Assembly (NCBI RefSeq): GCF_042661605.1
Contig: NZ_JBHSWJ010000002.1
Coordinates: 3,224,001 to 3,288,000 of the forward strand
Reading direction: 5' to 3'
DNA from: Branchiibius cervicis
Lineage (GTDB): Bacteria > Actinomycetota > Actinomycetes > Actinomycetales > Dermatophilaceae
DNA: 64,000 bases
Position numbers and translations under genes: made by a program
The notes under the pieces: model-generated
The model's input: the letters and a program-made list of their open reading frames with translations, nothing else
What the model was told of the DNA's origin: nothing
Databases searched by the model: none
Part shown: piece after piece, positions 8,302-17,370 of the stretch
Layout: every line of letters begins with the position of its first letter
Numbering within the stretch: the first letter of the stretch is position 1

Positions 8302-11120
8302 ATGACCGACGCCCCAGCCCTCAGCCAAGCGCCCGACGACGACGTCGACAACCTCGAGAACGACCAGGTGATCGACGAGAAGCTGCGGCGCGACGTACGT
8401 CGAGTGACCAACCTGCTGGGGCAGAGCATCGCCCGCCAGGAGGGCGATGACGCCTTGGCGCTGGTCGAGTTGGTACGTCGATGGGCCAAGCGGGCGCGCG
8501 AATCCGGCGGCGCCGAAGCTCGCCAGGAAGCGGTCGCGAAGGTGCAGGAAATCCTCGCCGAGCAGCCGGATGCGAGCGTCAACAAGATGGTCCGGGCGTT
8601 CTCGGTCTACTTCAGCCTGGCCAACATGGCTGAGCAGGTGGCCCGCGAACGCGACATCGAGTCCCGGCCGCCGGAGGACGGCTGGTTGGCCCGCGCGGTC
8701 GCTGCGATCGTCGAGGAGCAGGGCGTCGACCAACTCGTGGAAGGCGTCAGCAGCCTGGACGTGCGCAGTGTTTTCACCGCGCACCCCACCGAGGCCAGCC
8801 GCCGCTCGACATTGACCAAGCTGCGCAGGGTCGCCGACGTGCTGCACCGTGATCACCCGGAAGGCAGTCGCGCACTCGCCGGTGACGACCGCGAGCTTGC
8901 ACAGTTGATCGATTTGTTGTGGCAGACCGACATCGTGCGCCGCAACCGGCCGACACCGGTCGACGAAGCACGGCACATGATCTATTTCCTGCAGGGCATC
9001 CTGACCGATGCGCTGCCCGCGCTCGGACGCGAGCTGGCCGACCTCCTGGCAGAGCACGACGTGTCGCTTCCACCGGAGCAGCTGCCGCTACGTTTCGGAT
9101 CGTGGATCGGCGGTGACCGGGACGGCAACCCCAACGTGACGCCCGCGGTGACCCTCGACGTCCTGCGCCTGCACAACACCGTCGCAACGGAAATGATCCA
9201 GCGGCAACTGCGGGTGCTGGTCCGGGAGTTGTCGCTGTCGATCGATCACGCCGACGTCAGCCAGGAGTTGCTCGACTCTCTCGAGCAGGACAAGGCCAAC
9301 CTGCCCGACCTGGACCCGCGGGTTCTGGTGGTCAACGCCAACGAGCCGTACCGCCTCAAGGTCACCGCGATGCAGTTGAAGGTGCGGCACACCGCCCAAC
9401 GCATCGCCGAAGGCACCGCGCACGTGCCCGGCCACGACTATGCCGACCGCGCCGAGATCCTCGCCGACCTCCGGCTGATCGACGAATCGTTGCGCGCGGG
9501 CGGCGGTGAGCTGATCGCGGATCAGCTTGTGGCAGAAGCGACTCGGGCGATCAGTCAGGTCGGTCTGCACCTGGCCTCGCTCGATGTCCGTGAGCACGCC
9601 GAAGCCCACCACCACGCCGTCGGACTGCTGGTCGACCGGCTCGGCGAGCAAGCGGCACCGTACGCCGACCTGGACCGGGACAGCAGGTTCCGGTTGCTGG
9701 CCGACGAGTTGTTGGCGGCCCGCCCGCTGGCGCCTACCCCGCCGCCGTTGGACGAGTGGGGCGCCCGCACCTACGGCACCTTCGAGGCGATCAAGGAGCT
9801 CCAGGGCACGTTCGGACCGGAGGTCATCGAGACCTACATCGTGTCGATGACTCAAAAGGCCGACGACCTGCTTGCCCCGATCGTGCTCGCCCGCCAGGCC
9901 GGACTGGTCGACCTGGTCGGGGGCCGGACCGAGAACCCTTCTCCCGCCTGGACTTTGCGCCACTGCTGGAGACCGTCGAGGAGATCCGCCTCGCCGGACC
10001 GGTCCTAGACAAACTGCTGTCCGACCCGGGCTATCGCAAGCTGGTCGAGCTGCGCGGCAACCTGCAGGAGGTCATGCTCGGCTACTCCGACTCCAACAAG
10101 GAGGGCGGCATCACCACCTCGCAGTGGGAGTTGCACCGCGGGCAGCGCGCGCTGCGCGACGTGGCAGAGAAGCACGGCGTGAAATTGCGGCTCTTCCACG
10201 GCCGGGGCGGCACGGTCGGGCGTGGCGGTGGTCCGACGTACGACGCGATCCTCGCCCAGCCCTACGGCACGCTGAAGGGTGACATCAAATTCACCGAGCA
10301 GGGTGAGGTCATCTCCGACAAGTACTCGCTGCCGACGCTGGCACTGGAGAACCTCGAACTCGACGTCGCCGCGGTGCTGGCCGCCTCGGTGTTGCACCTC
10401 GAATCCCGCCACAAGCCAGGCCAATTGGACGAGTGGGACGAGTTGATGACCTCGGTCAGCGACGCCGCCTACGCCGCCTACCGCGGGCTGGTCGAAGATC
10501 CCAACCTGTTCGCGTACTTCCTGGCGTCGACTCCGGTCGAGCAGCTGGGCGAGTTGAACATCGGTTCACGACCGTCGCGCCGACCCGACTCGGGCGGGGA
10601 CATCTCCGGTCTGCGGGCCATCCCGTGGGTGTTCGGCTGGACCCAGTCCCGCCAGATCGTGCCCGGTTGGTACGGCGTGGGGTCAGGCCTCAAGGCGGCT
10701 CGCGACGCCGGCCACGAGGATGTCCTGCGCGAGATGCTCGCCGAATGGCACTTCTTCAAGACGTTCATCTCCAACGTGGAGATGACCTTGGCGAAGACCG
10801 ATATGGACATCGCGGCGCATTACGTGCACACGCTTGTGCCGCAGGAGCTTCGGGGCGTCTTCGAGAAAGTGAAGACCGAATTCGACCTCACCGTGGCCGA
10901 GGTTCTCAACCTCACCGGCGAGTCCGAACTACTCGACGCGCAGCCCAGCCTGAAGCGCACCTTCGAGGTCCGCGACATCTACCTGCACCCACTGTCCTAC
11001 GCGCAGGTCGACCTGCTGGCCCGGGCCCGCAAGGACCCGGACTCGATGACGCCGGATCTCACCCAGGCGTTGCTGCTGTCGATCAACGGAGTGGCGACCG
11101 GGCTACGCAACACCGGCTGA
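8302..11120 (+). CDS. ppc: Phosphoenolpyruvate carboxylase (one frameshift)
   Basis: About 939 residues once the frame is joined. It carboxylates PEP to oxaloacetate to refill the TCA cycle. The first frame (8302-10008) holds VFTAHPTEASRRSTL near residue 156 and SWIGGDRDGNP near 266. The second frame (to 11120) resumes at FSRLDFAPLLETVEEIR and holds GYSDSNKEGG, FHGRGGTVGRGGGP and a normal C-terminus ending NTG. Both halves are fully conserved, so one base seems lost near 9919-9945, most simply in the G run 9919-9923. ATG 8302 has AGGAGG upstream. It is a single gene, ended by an inverted repeat. Confidence 0.93.
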
Positions 11121-11138
11121 TCCGAGCCGGCAATCGCT

Positions 11139-11195
11139 GCTTCTCCGGACGAATGTGCCGGAGCACACCGGAGAAGCCGAGATTGTCGCTGCTGG
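11139..11195. terminator. Hairpin with dispersed-repeat sequence between ppc and the F420 enzyme gene
   Basis: GCTTCTCCGG (11139-11148) and CCGGAGAAGC (11168-11177) form a perfect 10-bp stem between convergent gene ends. The following bases 11175-11195 nearly match 62271-62292, so this is also a copy of a dispersed element. Confidence 0.65.
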
Positions 11196-12043
11196 TCAGA
11201 TGGGCTCAGCGCGCGAGAGGATTTGCGCCGCAACCGCGTCGAGGACGTCCTCGGACCCGGCGTAGGGACCGTCCGCCCGCGGCCAGTGCGTCACGACGTC
11301 GGTGAACCCCAGATCACCGGCCCGGCCCAGCACCTCTTCGAAGTAGGCGACACTGGTCAGGGCGTACCGCTGGATGTCGACACTCAGGTGCCGTTGGAAG
11401 TCCGGCCCGACGCCGAGGTCGTCCAGCTGCGAGGACAACTCGGCGACGCTGCGCCACCAGTCTTCGTCCTGCTCGGACTTCTTGCCGTAGGTCACCCAGC
11501 CGTCACCGATCTGCGCAGCCAGTCGCAGGTTGCGCGGTGCGTTCGCCGCGATCAGCAACGGCACCCGCGAGGCGCCCGGTCGGGTGCGGGCATCGACTGC
11601 GGTGAAATACATGCCGTCGAAGGACACGTGGTCCTCGTCCAGCAGCCGGCGCAGCAACCGCGAGAACTCATCGAAGCGCGCAACCCGCTCCTTCAACGGC
11701 AGGTCCACGCCCAGGGTGCGGGCGTCCAGGTTGCCGCCGACCCCGCGCCGATCAGGAACCGCCCGTCGCTGATGTCATCGACGGCCAGGACCTCCCGGAT
11801 GAAGGCCGCCGGGTGCCGGAAATTGGGTGAGGTCACGTGCAGTCCGAGGCCGATGCGCGAGGTCACCGCGGCTGCGGCGGACAGCACGGGCATCGCGCCG
11901 TACCAATCGGATTCGCGCAGGCCTTCCCACACCAGGTGGTCGTAGGTCCACGCATGATCGAACCCGAGCTGCTCCGCTCGTTGCCAGCGGGAACGGGTCG
12001 TCGACCACGGCTCGTCGGTCAGGATGGTGATGCCGACTCTCAT
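11196..12043 (-). CDS. LLM-class F420-dependent oxidoreductase (one frameshift)
   Basis: 282 residues after joining two frames. The N-terminal part (MRVGITILTDEPWS, LGFDHAWTYDHLVW, SDGRFLIGAG) and the C-terminal part (GVDLPLKERVARFDEF, VPLLIAANAPRNLRLAAQIGDGW) together make a complete luciferase-like TIM barrel of the F420H2-dependent type. The break is at 11741-11744; one more C there restores GAGVGGNLDARTLGVDL. Substrate is unknown. ATG 12043 overlaps the stop of the SCP2-like gene (ATGA), so the two are translationally coupled. Confidence 0.85.
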
Positions 12044-12410
12044 CGGGAACTCCTCATCAGCGGAAGGTAGGGGGTTAGGTCCGAGCGGCCGCCGGAGGCA
12101 CTGACCGTCCCCGACGACAGGGCGTCGTCCCACGCGAGGTCGCCCACGACCAACGCCAGCCAGACGTCGGCTGACATCTCGACGACGTTGGGCGGCGTCC
12201 CGCGGCGGTGCACCTGCCCGGCGATCACCTGCACCGCGCCGTACGGCGGTACGCGCACTTCCACCGAGCGGCCCGGCGCGACCAGCCCGAGCTCCTCCAG
12301 GGAGTAGCGCACCGCGGTCGCCACCGTGGACCGGTCGCGCGCGCCCCCGCCCAGGCCGCGAGCGCCGTACGCCCCGTGGTCGGCTCGATCTTGCGGCGGG
12401 CGGGACTCAC
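12040..12410 (-). CDS. SCP2-like sterol carrier family protein (one frameshift)
   Basis: 123 residues after joining. The GTG start at 12410 gives VSPARRKIEPTTGRTALAAWAG. The second frame continues DRSTVATAVRYSLEELG, GRSVEVRVPPYGAVQ and TPPNVVEM, matching the actinobacterial sterol-carrier-like family. One base is missing in the C run 12344-12348; adding it joins the two parts exactly. Family members are small cytoplasmic proteins; the ligand is unknown. It is divergent from the 12447 gene and coupled to the F420 enzyme gene downstream. Confidence 0.8.
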
Positions 12411-12433
12411 CGGTTCATCGTCGCAGATGCACC

Positions 12434-12449
12434 TACGCTGGCCAGCGTG
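12434..12449 (+). promoter_or_regulatory. -10 box with predicted leaderless start
   Basis: TACGCT (12434-12439) lies seven bases before GTG 12447, with no ribosome binding site between. It is in the 36-base divergent gap with the SCP2-like gene. Confidence 0.6.
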
Positions 12450-13226
12450 GCGCAGTTCGAGACCGACGAGCGGGGCGGAGTGACCGTCCTGCTGGACGGT
12501 CATCCCCAGTCGTACGTCGACCCGGACGACCCTGGGTTCCTCGCCTTCGAATACCAACAGCAACTGGGCATCGTCGTCGACACCCGACCCGCAGGCCCGC
12601 TACGGGTGACGCATGTCGGAGGCGCGGGTCTGACGCTGCCGCGGTACGTGCAGCACACCCGGCCGGGTTCGCCGCAGATCGTCCTCGAACCCGACGCGGC
12701 ACTCACCGAACAGGTGCGCACTCACCTGCCGCTGCCCCGCGGACACCGGATCAGGGTCCGCCCGAGCACGGGCGAGGCCGGCATCGCACAGCTGAAACCG
12801 GCCAGCGCCGACCTCATCGTCGTCGACGCGTTCGCCGCGGGCCGGGTGCCGGCGGGACTCACGACGACCGGGTTCTTCGCCGATGCCGCCGACAAGGCAC
12901 CGTCGCTGGCGATGAACCTGGCCGACGAACCGAACTGGCGATACCTGACCCGGGTGCTGGCCGCGGCGGCGACAGCCTTCGGTCAGTTAGCGATCCTGAG
13001 CACCAAGGACACGCTCAAGCGGCGGCGCTACGGCAACCTGGTGCTTGTGGCCGGGGCCATGAATCTGTCTGAATTGCAACGGCGTTCGGCCTCGGCGCCC
13101 GTCCCGACCGGCGTCCTCGGACCGGCACAGGTCGCCAAACTGGCCGCGAGTGCCCGCCCGTTCACCGCATCCGATGCCCAGCAATCGCCCGAGCCGCCCG
13201 ATCCCGGGCAGTGGCGGGTGCGCTGA
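12447..13226 (+). CDS. Spermidine synthase-like methyltransferase-fold protein
   Basis: 259 residues. VTHVGGAGLTLPRYV (about 54-68) is the nucleotide or aminopropyl-donor loop. QIVLEPD follows on the next strand, and ADLIVVDAFAAGRVPAGLTT with FFADAADKA follow in the family order of spermidine synthase-like proteins. The substrate-specific acidic residues cannot be confirmed, so a polyamine role is not assured; many actinobacterial homologues are unassigned. A hydrolase gene follows after 20 bases on the same strand. Confidence 0.8.
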   Translation: MAQFETDERGGVTVLLDGHPQSYVDPDDPGFLAFEYQQQLGIVVDTRPAGPLRVTHVGGAGLTLPRYVQHTRPGSPQIVLEPDAALTEQVRTHLPLPRGHRIRVRPSTGEAGIAQLKPASADLIVVDAFAAGRVPAGLTTTGFFADAADKAPSLAMNLADEPNWRYLTRVLAAAATAFGQLAILSTKDTLKRRRYGNLVLVAGAMNLSELQRRSASAPVPTGVLGPAQVAKLAASARPFTASDAQQSPEPPDPGQWRVR

Positions 13227-13246
13227 AGTCACGCAAGGATGCGAAC

Positions 13247-14119
13247 GTGGACCAGATCACTCTTCCTGACGGGCGAGCCCTCGACGTACGCATCAGTGGA
13301 CCCGACACCGGCTACCCCCTGTTCTTCCACCACGGCACACCCGGTTCGGTCACACCGATCCGCGCCCTGGAGGAGGTCGCCCACGAGAACGGCCTGCGGG
13401 TGATCACCACCTCGCGGGCCGGTTACGGCGGTTCGGACCGGCACGCCGGCCGCCGGGTCGTGGATGTGGTCGCCGACACCGCCGCTGTCCTGGAGAACCT
13501 CGGCGTCGCCGAGTGCGTCGTCGCCGGATGGTCCGGCGGTGGACCGCACGCCCTGGCCTGCGCCGCCCACCTGCCGCACGCGAAGGCGGCCCTGCTGATC
13601 GCCGGTGTCGCGCCGTACGACGCCCCGGACCTGGACTTCCTCGCCGGGATGGGCGAGGACAACGTGGACGAGTTCGGTGCGGCCATCGAGGGTGAGGGCC
13701 CGCTGCGGACCTACCTGGATGCGGCACGCGAGCACCTCAAGGACGCCGATCCGGAGGCCATCGGCACGAGCCTGGCCAGCCTGCTGCCACCGGCCGACCT
13801 GGCCGTCCTCACCGATGAATTCGGACAGGACATGGCCGCCAACTTCCGCGAGGCCCTGCGGCGCAGCGCCGACGGCTGGATCGACGACGACCTGGCGTTC
13901 GTGGCGCCCTGGGGGTTCGACCTAGCCGATGTGCGAGTGCCGGTCAGCCTCTGGCAGGGCACCGACGACCTCATGGTGCCTTTCGCGCACGGTGAATGGC
14001 TCAGCGCCAACGTCCCCGGGGTCATCGCGCATCTGCTCCCCGGCGACGGCCACCTGTCCGTGGCTATCGGTCGCGCCGAGGATATGTACGCCGAACTGCT
14101 CGACCTGGCCGGCAGATGA
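13247..14119 (+). CDS. Alpha/beta hydrolase
   Basis: 290 residues. An oxyanion-hole motif (FFHHGTPGS, about 28-36), the nucleophile elbow GWSGGG, an acidic residue in QGTDDLMVP and a C-terminal DGHLS His make the full catalytic triad layout. Substrate is unknown. GTG 13247 is chosen because AAGGA lies nine bases upstream and an earlier in-frame ATG would overlap the preceding gene. Four bases separate it from the next gene. Confidence 0.85.
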   Translation: MDQITLPDGRALDVRISGPDTGYPLFFHHGTPGSVTPIRALEEVAHENGLRVITTSRAGYGGSDRHAGRRVVDVVADTAAVLENLGVAECVVAGWSGGGPHALACAAHLPHAKAALLIAGVAPYDAPDLDFLAGMGEDNVDEFGAAIEGEGPLRTYLDAAREHLKDADPEAIGTSLASLLPPADLAVLTDEFGQDMAANFREALRRSADGWIDDDLAFVAPWGFDLADVRVPVSLWQGTDDLMVPFAHGEWLSANVPGVIAHLLPGDGHLSVAIGRAEDMYAELLDLAGR

Positions 14120-14123
14120 CGTC

Positions 14124-14546
14124 ATGACCGACGACGCGCTGCGCGATCTGATCGCCGCCCACCGCAACGGCGTGCTGGCCACCATCCGCAAGAACGGCCG
14201 GCCCCAGCAGTCGGTGGTCTCCTACCACTACGACCGCGACCGGGACCTGCTGCGCGTCTCGATCACCGCCGACCGCGCCAAGGCCAAGAACATCGCCCGC
14301 GACCCGCGGGTGAACTTCCTGGTCATGGGAGACGGCTGGTCGTACGCCGCGTTCGACTCCGTGGCGCAGCTGTGGCCGGTCGCCCAGGCACCGGACGATG
14401 CCAGCGTCGACGAACTCGTCGACATCTACCGCTCGATCGCCGGCGAGCACGACGACTGGGATGAGTACCGGGCCGCGATGGTGCGCGACGGGCGGGTTCC
14501 GCTCCACCTTCCGATCGGCCGGTTGATCGGCATCGTGCGCAGTTGA
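14124..14546 (+). CDS. PPOX-class F420-dependent flavin-fold oxidoreductase
   Basis: 140 residues of split-barrel fold. The motif NGVLATIRKNGRPQQSVVSY, then LRVSITADRAKAKNIARDPRVNFLVMG, is typical of F420-binding relatives of pyridoxamine phosphate oxidase. It is likely cytoplasmic and F420H2-using; substrate is unknown. It starts four bases after the hydrolase and ends four bases before the convergent purC stop. Confidence 0.85.
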   Translation: MTDDALRDLIAAHRNGVLATIRKNGRPQQSVVSYHYDRDRDLLRVSITADRAKAKNIARDPRVNFLVMGDGWSYAAFDSVAQLWPVAQAPDDASVDELVDIYRSIAGEHDDWDEYRAAMVRDGRVPLHLPIGRLIGIVRS

Positions 14547-14550
14547 GCCG

Positions 14551-15447
14551 TCAGGCCGAAAAGGTGCGGCCGGTCAGCGTTTCGTACGCCTCGACGTACT
14601 TCGCCCGGGTCTTCTCGACCACCTCGTCGGGTAGCGCCGGAGGCGCCTGTCCGCCGGTGCGCTCCCAACCGCTGTCCGGGCCGGTCAGCCAGTCCCGGAC
14701 GAACTGCTTGTCGTACGACGCCTGCGGGTGGCCGGGTTCCCAGGCAGCCGCGGGCCAGAAGCGGGAGGAGTCCGGCGTGAGGACCTCGTCCGCCAACACC
14801 AGCGTGCCGTCCGGACGCTGACCGAACTCCACCTTGGTGTCGGCGATGATGATCCCCCGGTCGCGAGCAATGTCGTTGCCGCGCTGCAGGATTCGCACTG
14901 TCAGATCACGCACTTGATCGGCGAGGTTGAGCCCGACGCTGTCGGCGACGACCTCGAAGGAGATCGGCTCGTCGTGCTCACCCATCGGCGCCTTCGTCGA
15001 TGCGGTGAAGATCGGCTCCGGCAGTTGCGAGGCGTCGACCAGACCCGCCGGCAGAGGCAACCCCGACACCGCACCGGTCGCCTGGTACTCCGACAGCCCG
15101 CCGCCGGTCAGGTAGGCACGCGCCACGCACTCGACCGGCACCATCGCCAGCCGCTCGACCAGCACCGCCCGCCCGGCGACCTGCGCCGGCACGTCGGTGG
15201 ATACGACGTGATTGGGCACCAGATCGGCCAGCTGCTCGAACCACCACAACGACAACTGCGTCAGGACCGCGCCTTTGTCCGGGATCTGCGTGTCGAGCAC
15301 GAAGTCGTAGGCCGAGATGCGATCGGAGGCGACGAGCAGAACGTGATCCTCGCGTGGCGTCCCGTCCTTTGCTACGGGTGCGTAGAGATCACGCACCTTG
15401 CCGGAGTAGATGTGCAGGTAGCCAGGCAGTTCGGGCGCTGAACTCAT
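14551..15447 (-). CDS. purC: SAICAR synthetase
   Basis: 298 residues. It ligates CAIR with aspartate using ATP in purine synthesis. YSGKVRDLY (about 14-22), LLVASDRISAYDFVLD, VPVECVARAYLTGGG and IIADTKVEFG are the family motifs. ATG 15447 gives the standard N-terminus. CAGAAT six bases upstream (minus strand) may be a leaderless -10 box. It is separate from purFM and purD, on the same strand. Confidence 0.95.
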   Translation of the reverse strand: MSSAPELPGYLHIYSGKVRDLYAPVAKDGTPREDHVLLVASDRISAYDFVLDTQIPDKGAVLTQLSLWWFEQLADLVPNHVVSTDVPAQVAGRAVLVERLAMVPVECVARAYLTGGGLSEYQATGAVSGLPLPAGLVDASQLPEPIFTASTKAPMGEHDEPISFEVVADSVGLNLADQVRDLTVRILQRGNDIARDRGIIIADTKVEFGQRPDGTLVLADEVLTPDSSRFWPAAAWEPGHPQASYDKQFVRDWLTGPDSGWERTGGQAPPALPDEVVEKTRAKYVEAYETLTGRTFSA

Positions 15448-15554
15448 GGGCTCATTCTGCCCAATACGACGGATCGCCCGTTGGGGTGTAGCCCGACGAT
15501 CACCCATCACCGAGGTTAGACGCGTACGGATCACCAACGAACAAGGAGATTGTC

Positions 15555-15761
15555 ATGGGACTGAAGGACAACCTGGAGAACCTCGCCGAAGAGGCCAAGG
15601 GCAAGATCCAGGAGGCCACCGGCAAGGCACGTGGCGACGAGCAGCAGCAGGCCGAGGGTCAGGCGACCCAGTCCGGTGCGAACGCCAAGCAGGCCGGCGA
15701 GAACCTCAAGGACGGCGACTTCAAGGGCGCCGCTCAGGACGCCAAGGACGCACTCAGCTGA
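15555..15761 (+). CDS. CsbD-like stress protein
   Basis: 68 residues, highly charged and helical: LKDNLENLAEEAKGKIQEATG followed by QQQAEGQATQSG and a KDALS end. This is the CsbD family, often under general-stress control; function is unclear. AAGGAG precedes ATG 15555. The 3' end overlaps the purD stop by eight bases in convergent arrangement. Confidence 0.88.
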   Translation: MGLKDNLENLAEEAKGKIQEATGKARGDEQQQAEGQATQSGANAKQAGENLKDGDFKGAAQDAKDALS

Positions 15762-17030
15762 TCACGCCGGGCACGGAGACCTGGCCGTTCGCAGCCTGCA
15801 GCGCGATGTCGGTGCGGTGTTGGGATCCGGCCAGTTCGACGCGGTCGACCAGGGCGTAGGCCGCTTGGCGCGCCGAGCCCACGTCGTCACCGAGCCCGAC
15901 CACTGATAGCACCCGACCGCCGGCGGACACCAGTCCGTCGGCGGTCTTGCGTGTGCCGGCATGCAGTACGTAGGCATCCGGCGTGTCGGCGGGCACCGAC
16001 AGCGGGTCGCCCGTGCGGGGCGCCGCGGGATAATCCGCGGCGGCCACGACGACCGTCACCGCGGCGCCCTGGCTCCAGACCAGTTCAGGCTGCTCCCCCA
16101 ACGTGCCGGTGGCCGCGGCGAGCAGCAGTTGCGACAGCGGAGTCACCAGGCGGGCCAGGACCACCTGGGTTTCGGGATCGCCGAACCGTGCGTTGAACTC
16201 GACCACTCGCGGCCCGCGCGAGGTCAGCGCGAGCCCGATGTACAGCACGCCCGCGAACGGCGTACCGCGCCGGTTCATCTCAGCGATCGTGGGCCGGGCC
16301 ACCCGCCGCATCACGTCCTCGACGAGATCCTCCGGCGCCCAGTCCAGGGGCGAGTAGGCGCCCATCCCCCGGTGTTGGGGCCTTCGTCACCGTCGAAGAT
16401 CCGTTTGAAGTCCTGGGCCGGGACCAGTGGGACGACGTCCGTGCCGTCACTGATGCAGAACAACGACACCTCGGGACCGTCGAGATATTCCTCGACCACC
16501 ACGGTGCCACCCTGGGCGATGCAGGCCTGTCCATGCGCGACCGCAGTGGGCAGGTCGTCGGTGACGACCACACCCTTGCCGGCGGCCAGCCCGTCGTCCT
16601 TCACGACGTACGGCGCACCGGTGGCTTCCAGCGCCTCTGCCAGTTGGTCGTCGGTGGTGCAGACGTAAGCGCGAGCGGTGGGAACGTCTGCAGCGGCCAT
16701 CACCTGCTTGGCGAAGGCCTTACTGCCTTCCAGCTGCGCGGGCTCAGCCGACGGGCCGAAGACTGAAAACCCCTCTGCGCGAAGAGCATCCGCGACCCCG
16801 GCGACCAACGGAGCTTCCGGACCGATGACGATCAGGTCCGGCCCGGCCGCACGGGCCACTGCGACCACGGCGGCCGGATCGGTCATCGAGTCGAGGGCGA
16901 CGACCTGGGCCTCAGCGGCGATTCCCGGGTTGCCGGGTGCGCACACAACGGCGGTGACGCCGGGATCGCTGGTCAGGGAATGCACGATGGCGTGCTCACG
17001 CGCGCCGCTGCCGATCACGAGAACCTTCAC
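15754..17030 (-). CDS. purD: Phosphoribosylamine-glycine ligase (one frameshift)
   Basis: 425 residues after joining. It makes GAR from PRA, glycine and ATP. The N-terminus VKVLVIGSGAREHA, the ATP-grasp segment YVVKDDGLAAGKGVVV and FKRIFDGDEGPNTGG lie in one frame. MGAYSPLDW, VEFNARFGDPETQVVL and the rest lie in another. An extra C in the run 16366-16370 joins GPNTGG to MGAYSP exactly as in the family. Because purD is normally required for purine synthesis, sequence error is the likeliest cause. The GTG start is at 17030. Confidence 0.93.
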
Positions 17031-17044
17031 ACTGCGCAAGCGTA
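17028..17044 (-). promoter_or_regulatory. -10 box with predicted leaderless start of purD
   Basis: TACGCT on the minus strand (17039-17044) ends eight bases before the GTG start at 17030. Confidence 0.45.
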
Positions 17045-17085
17045 ATGGGGCAGGCAGTGGCGGGTCGTCGTACGGAAAAGGGGGT

Positions 17086-17135
17086 GGTGGGTTCCTCCCG
17101 GAAGTCAGGGGGAGGTCCTCCAGGAGGAACCCACC
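17086..17135. repeat. Long inverted repeat in the purD / helD-like divergent gap
   Basis: GGTGGGTTCCTC (17086-17097) pairs perfectly with GAGGAACCCACC (17124-17135). The inner bases contain further self-complementary GGGAGG/CCTCC tracts, so nested structures are possible. It lies upstream of the purD -10 box and far from the helD-like start, so its strand of action is unclear. Nothing else is recognisable in the 340-base gap except the -10 box at 17340. Confidence 0.6.
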
Positions 17136-17339
17136 GCGAGCCCGCGGATCTACCGGAGGGGGTCGCGGTGACGCACGGACCGGGCTCGCAACGGACGTGT
17201 CCGCCGCACTCATCATGGCACAACCGTCGCGTCGCGCCACCCCGTCGCCGGCGAATTGAGAGATTGCTGACCCAACGGATGACGGTTGTTTGCCTGGCCA
17301 CCTGCCAGAACTGGTGCACGGCCGCTCGGCCGCGGCGAC

Positions 17340-17345
17340 TAGACT
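17340..17345 (+). promoter_or_regulatory. Candidate -10 box of the HelD-like gene
   Basis: TAGACT, a near-ideal actinobacterial -10 box, lies 26 bases before ATG 17371 and leaves a short leader. Confidence 0.5.
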
Positions 17346-17370
17346 TGACCGTTCGCTTGCTCGTGTCTTG

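Noticed and set aside
9914..9945. Programmed frameshift in ppc
   Set aside because: Eight other unrelated genes in the window show the same one-base loss in G/C runs, so a shared technical cause fits better, and this family is not known for recoding.
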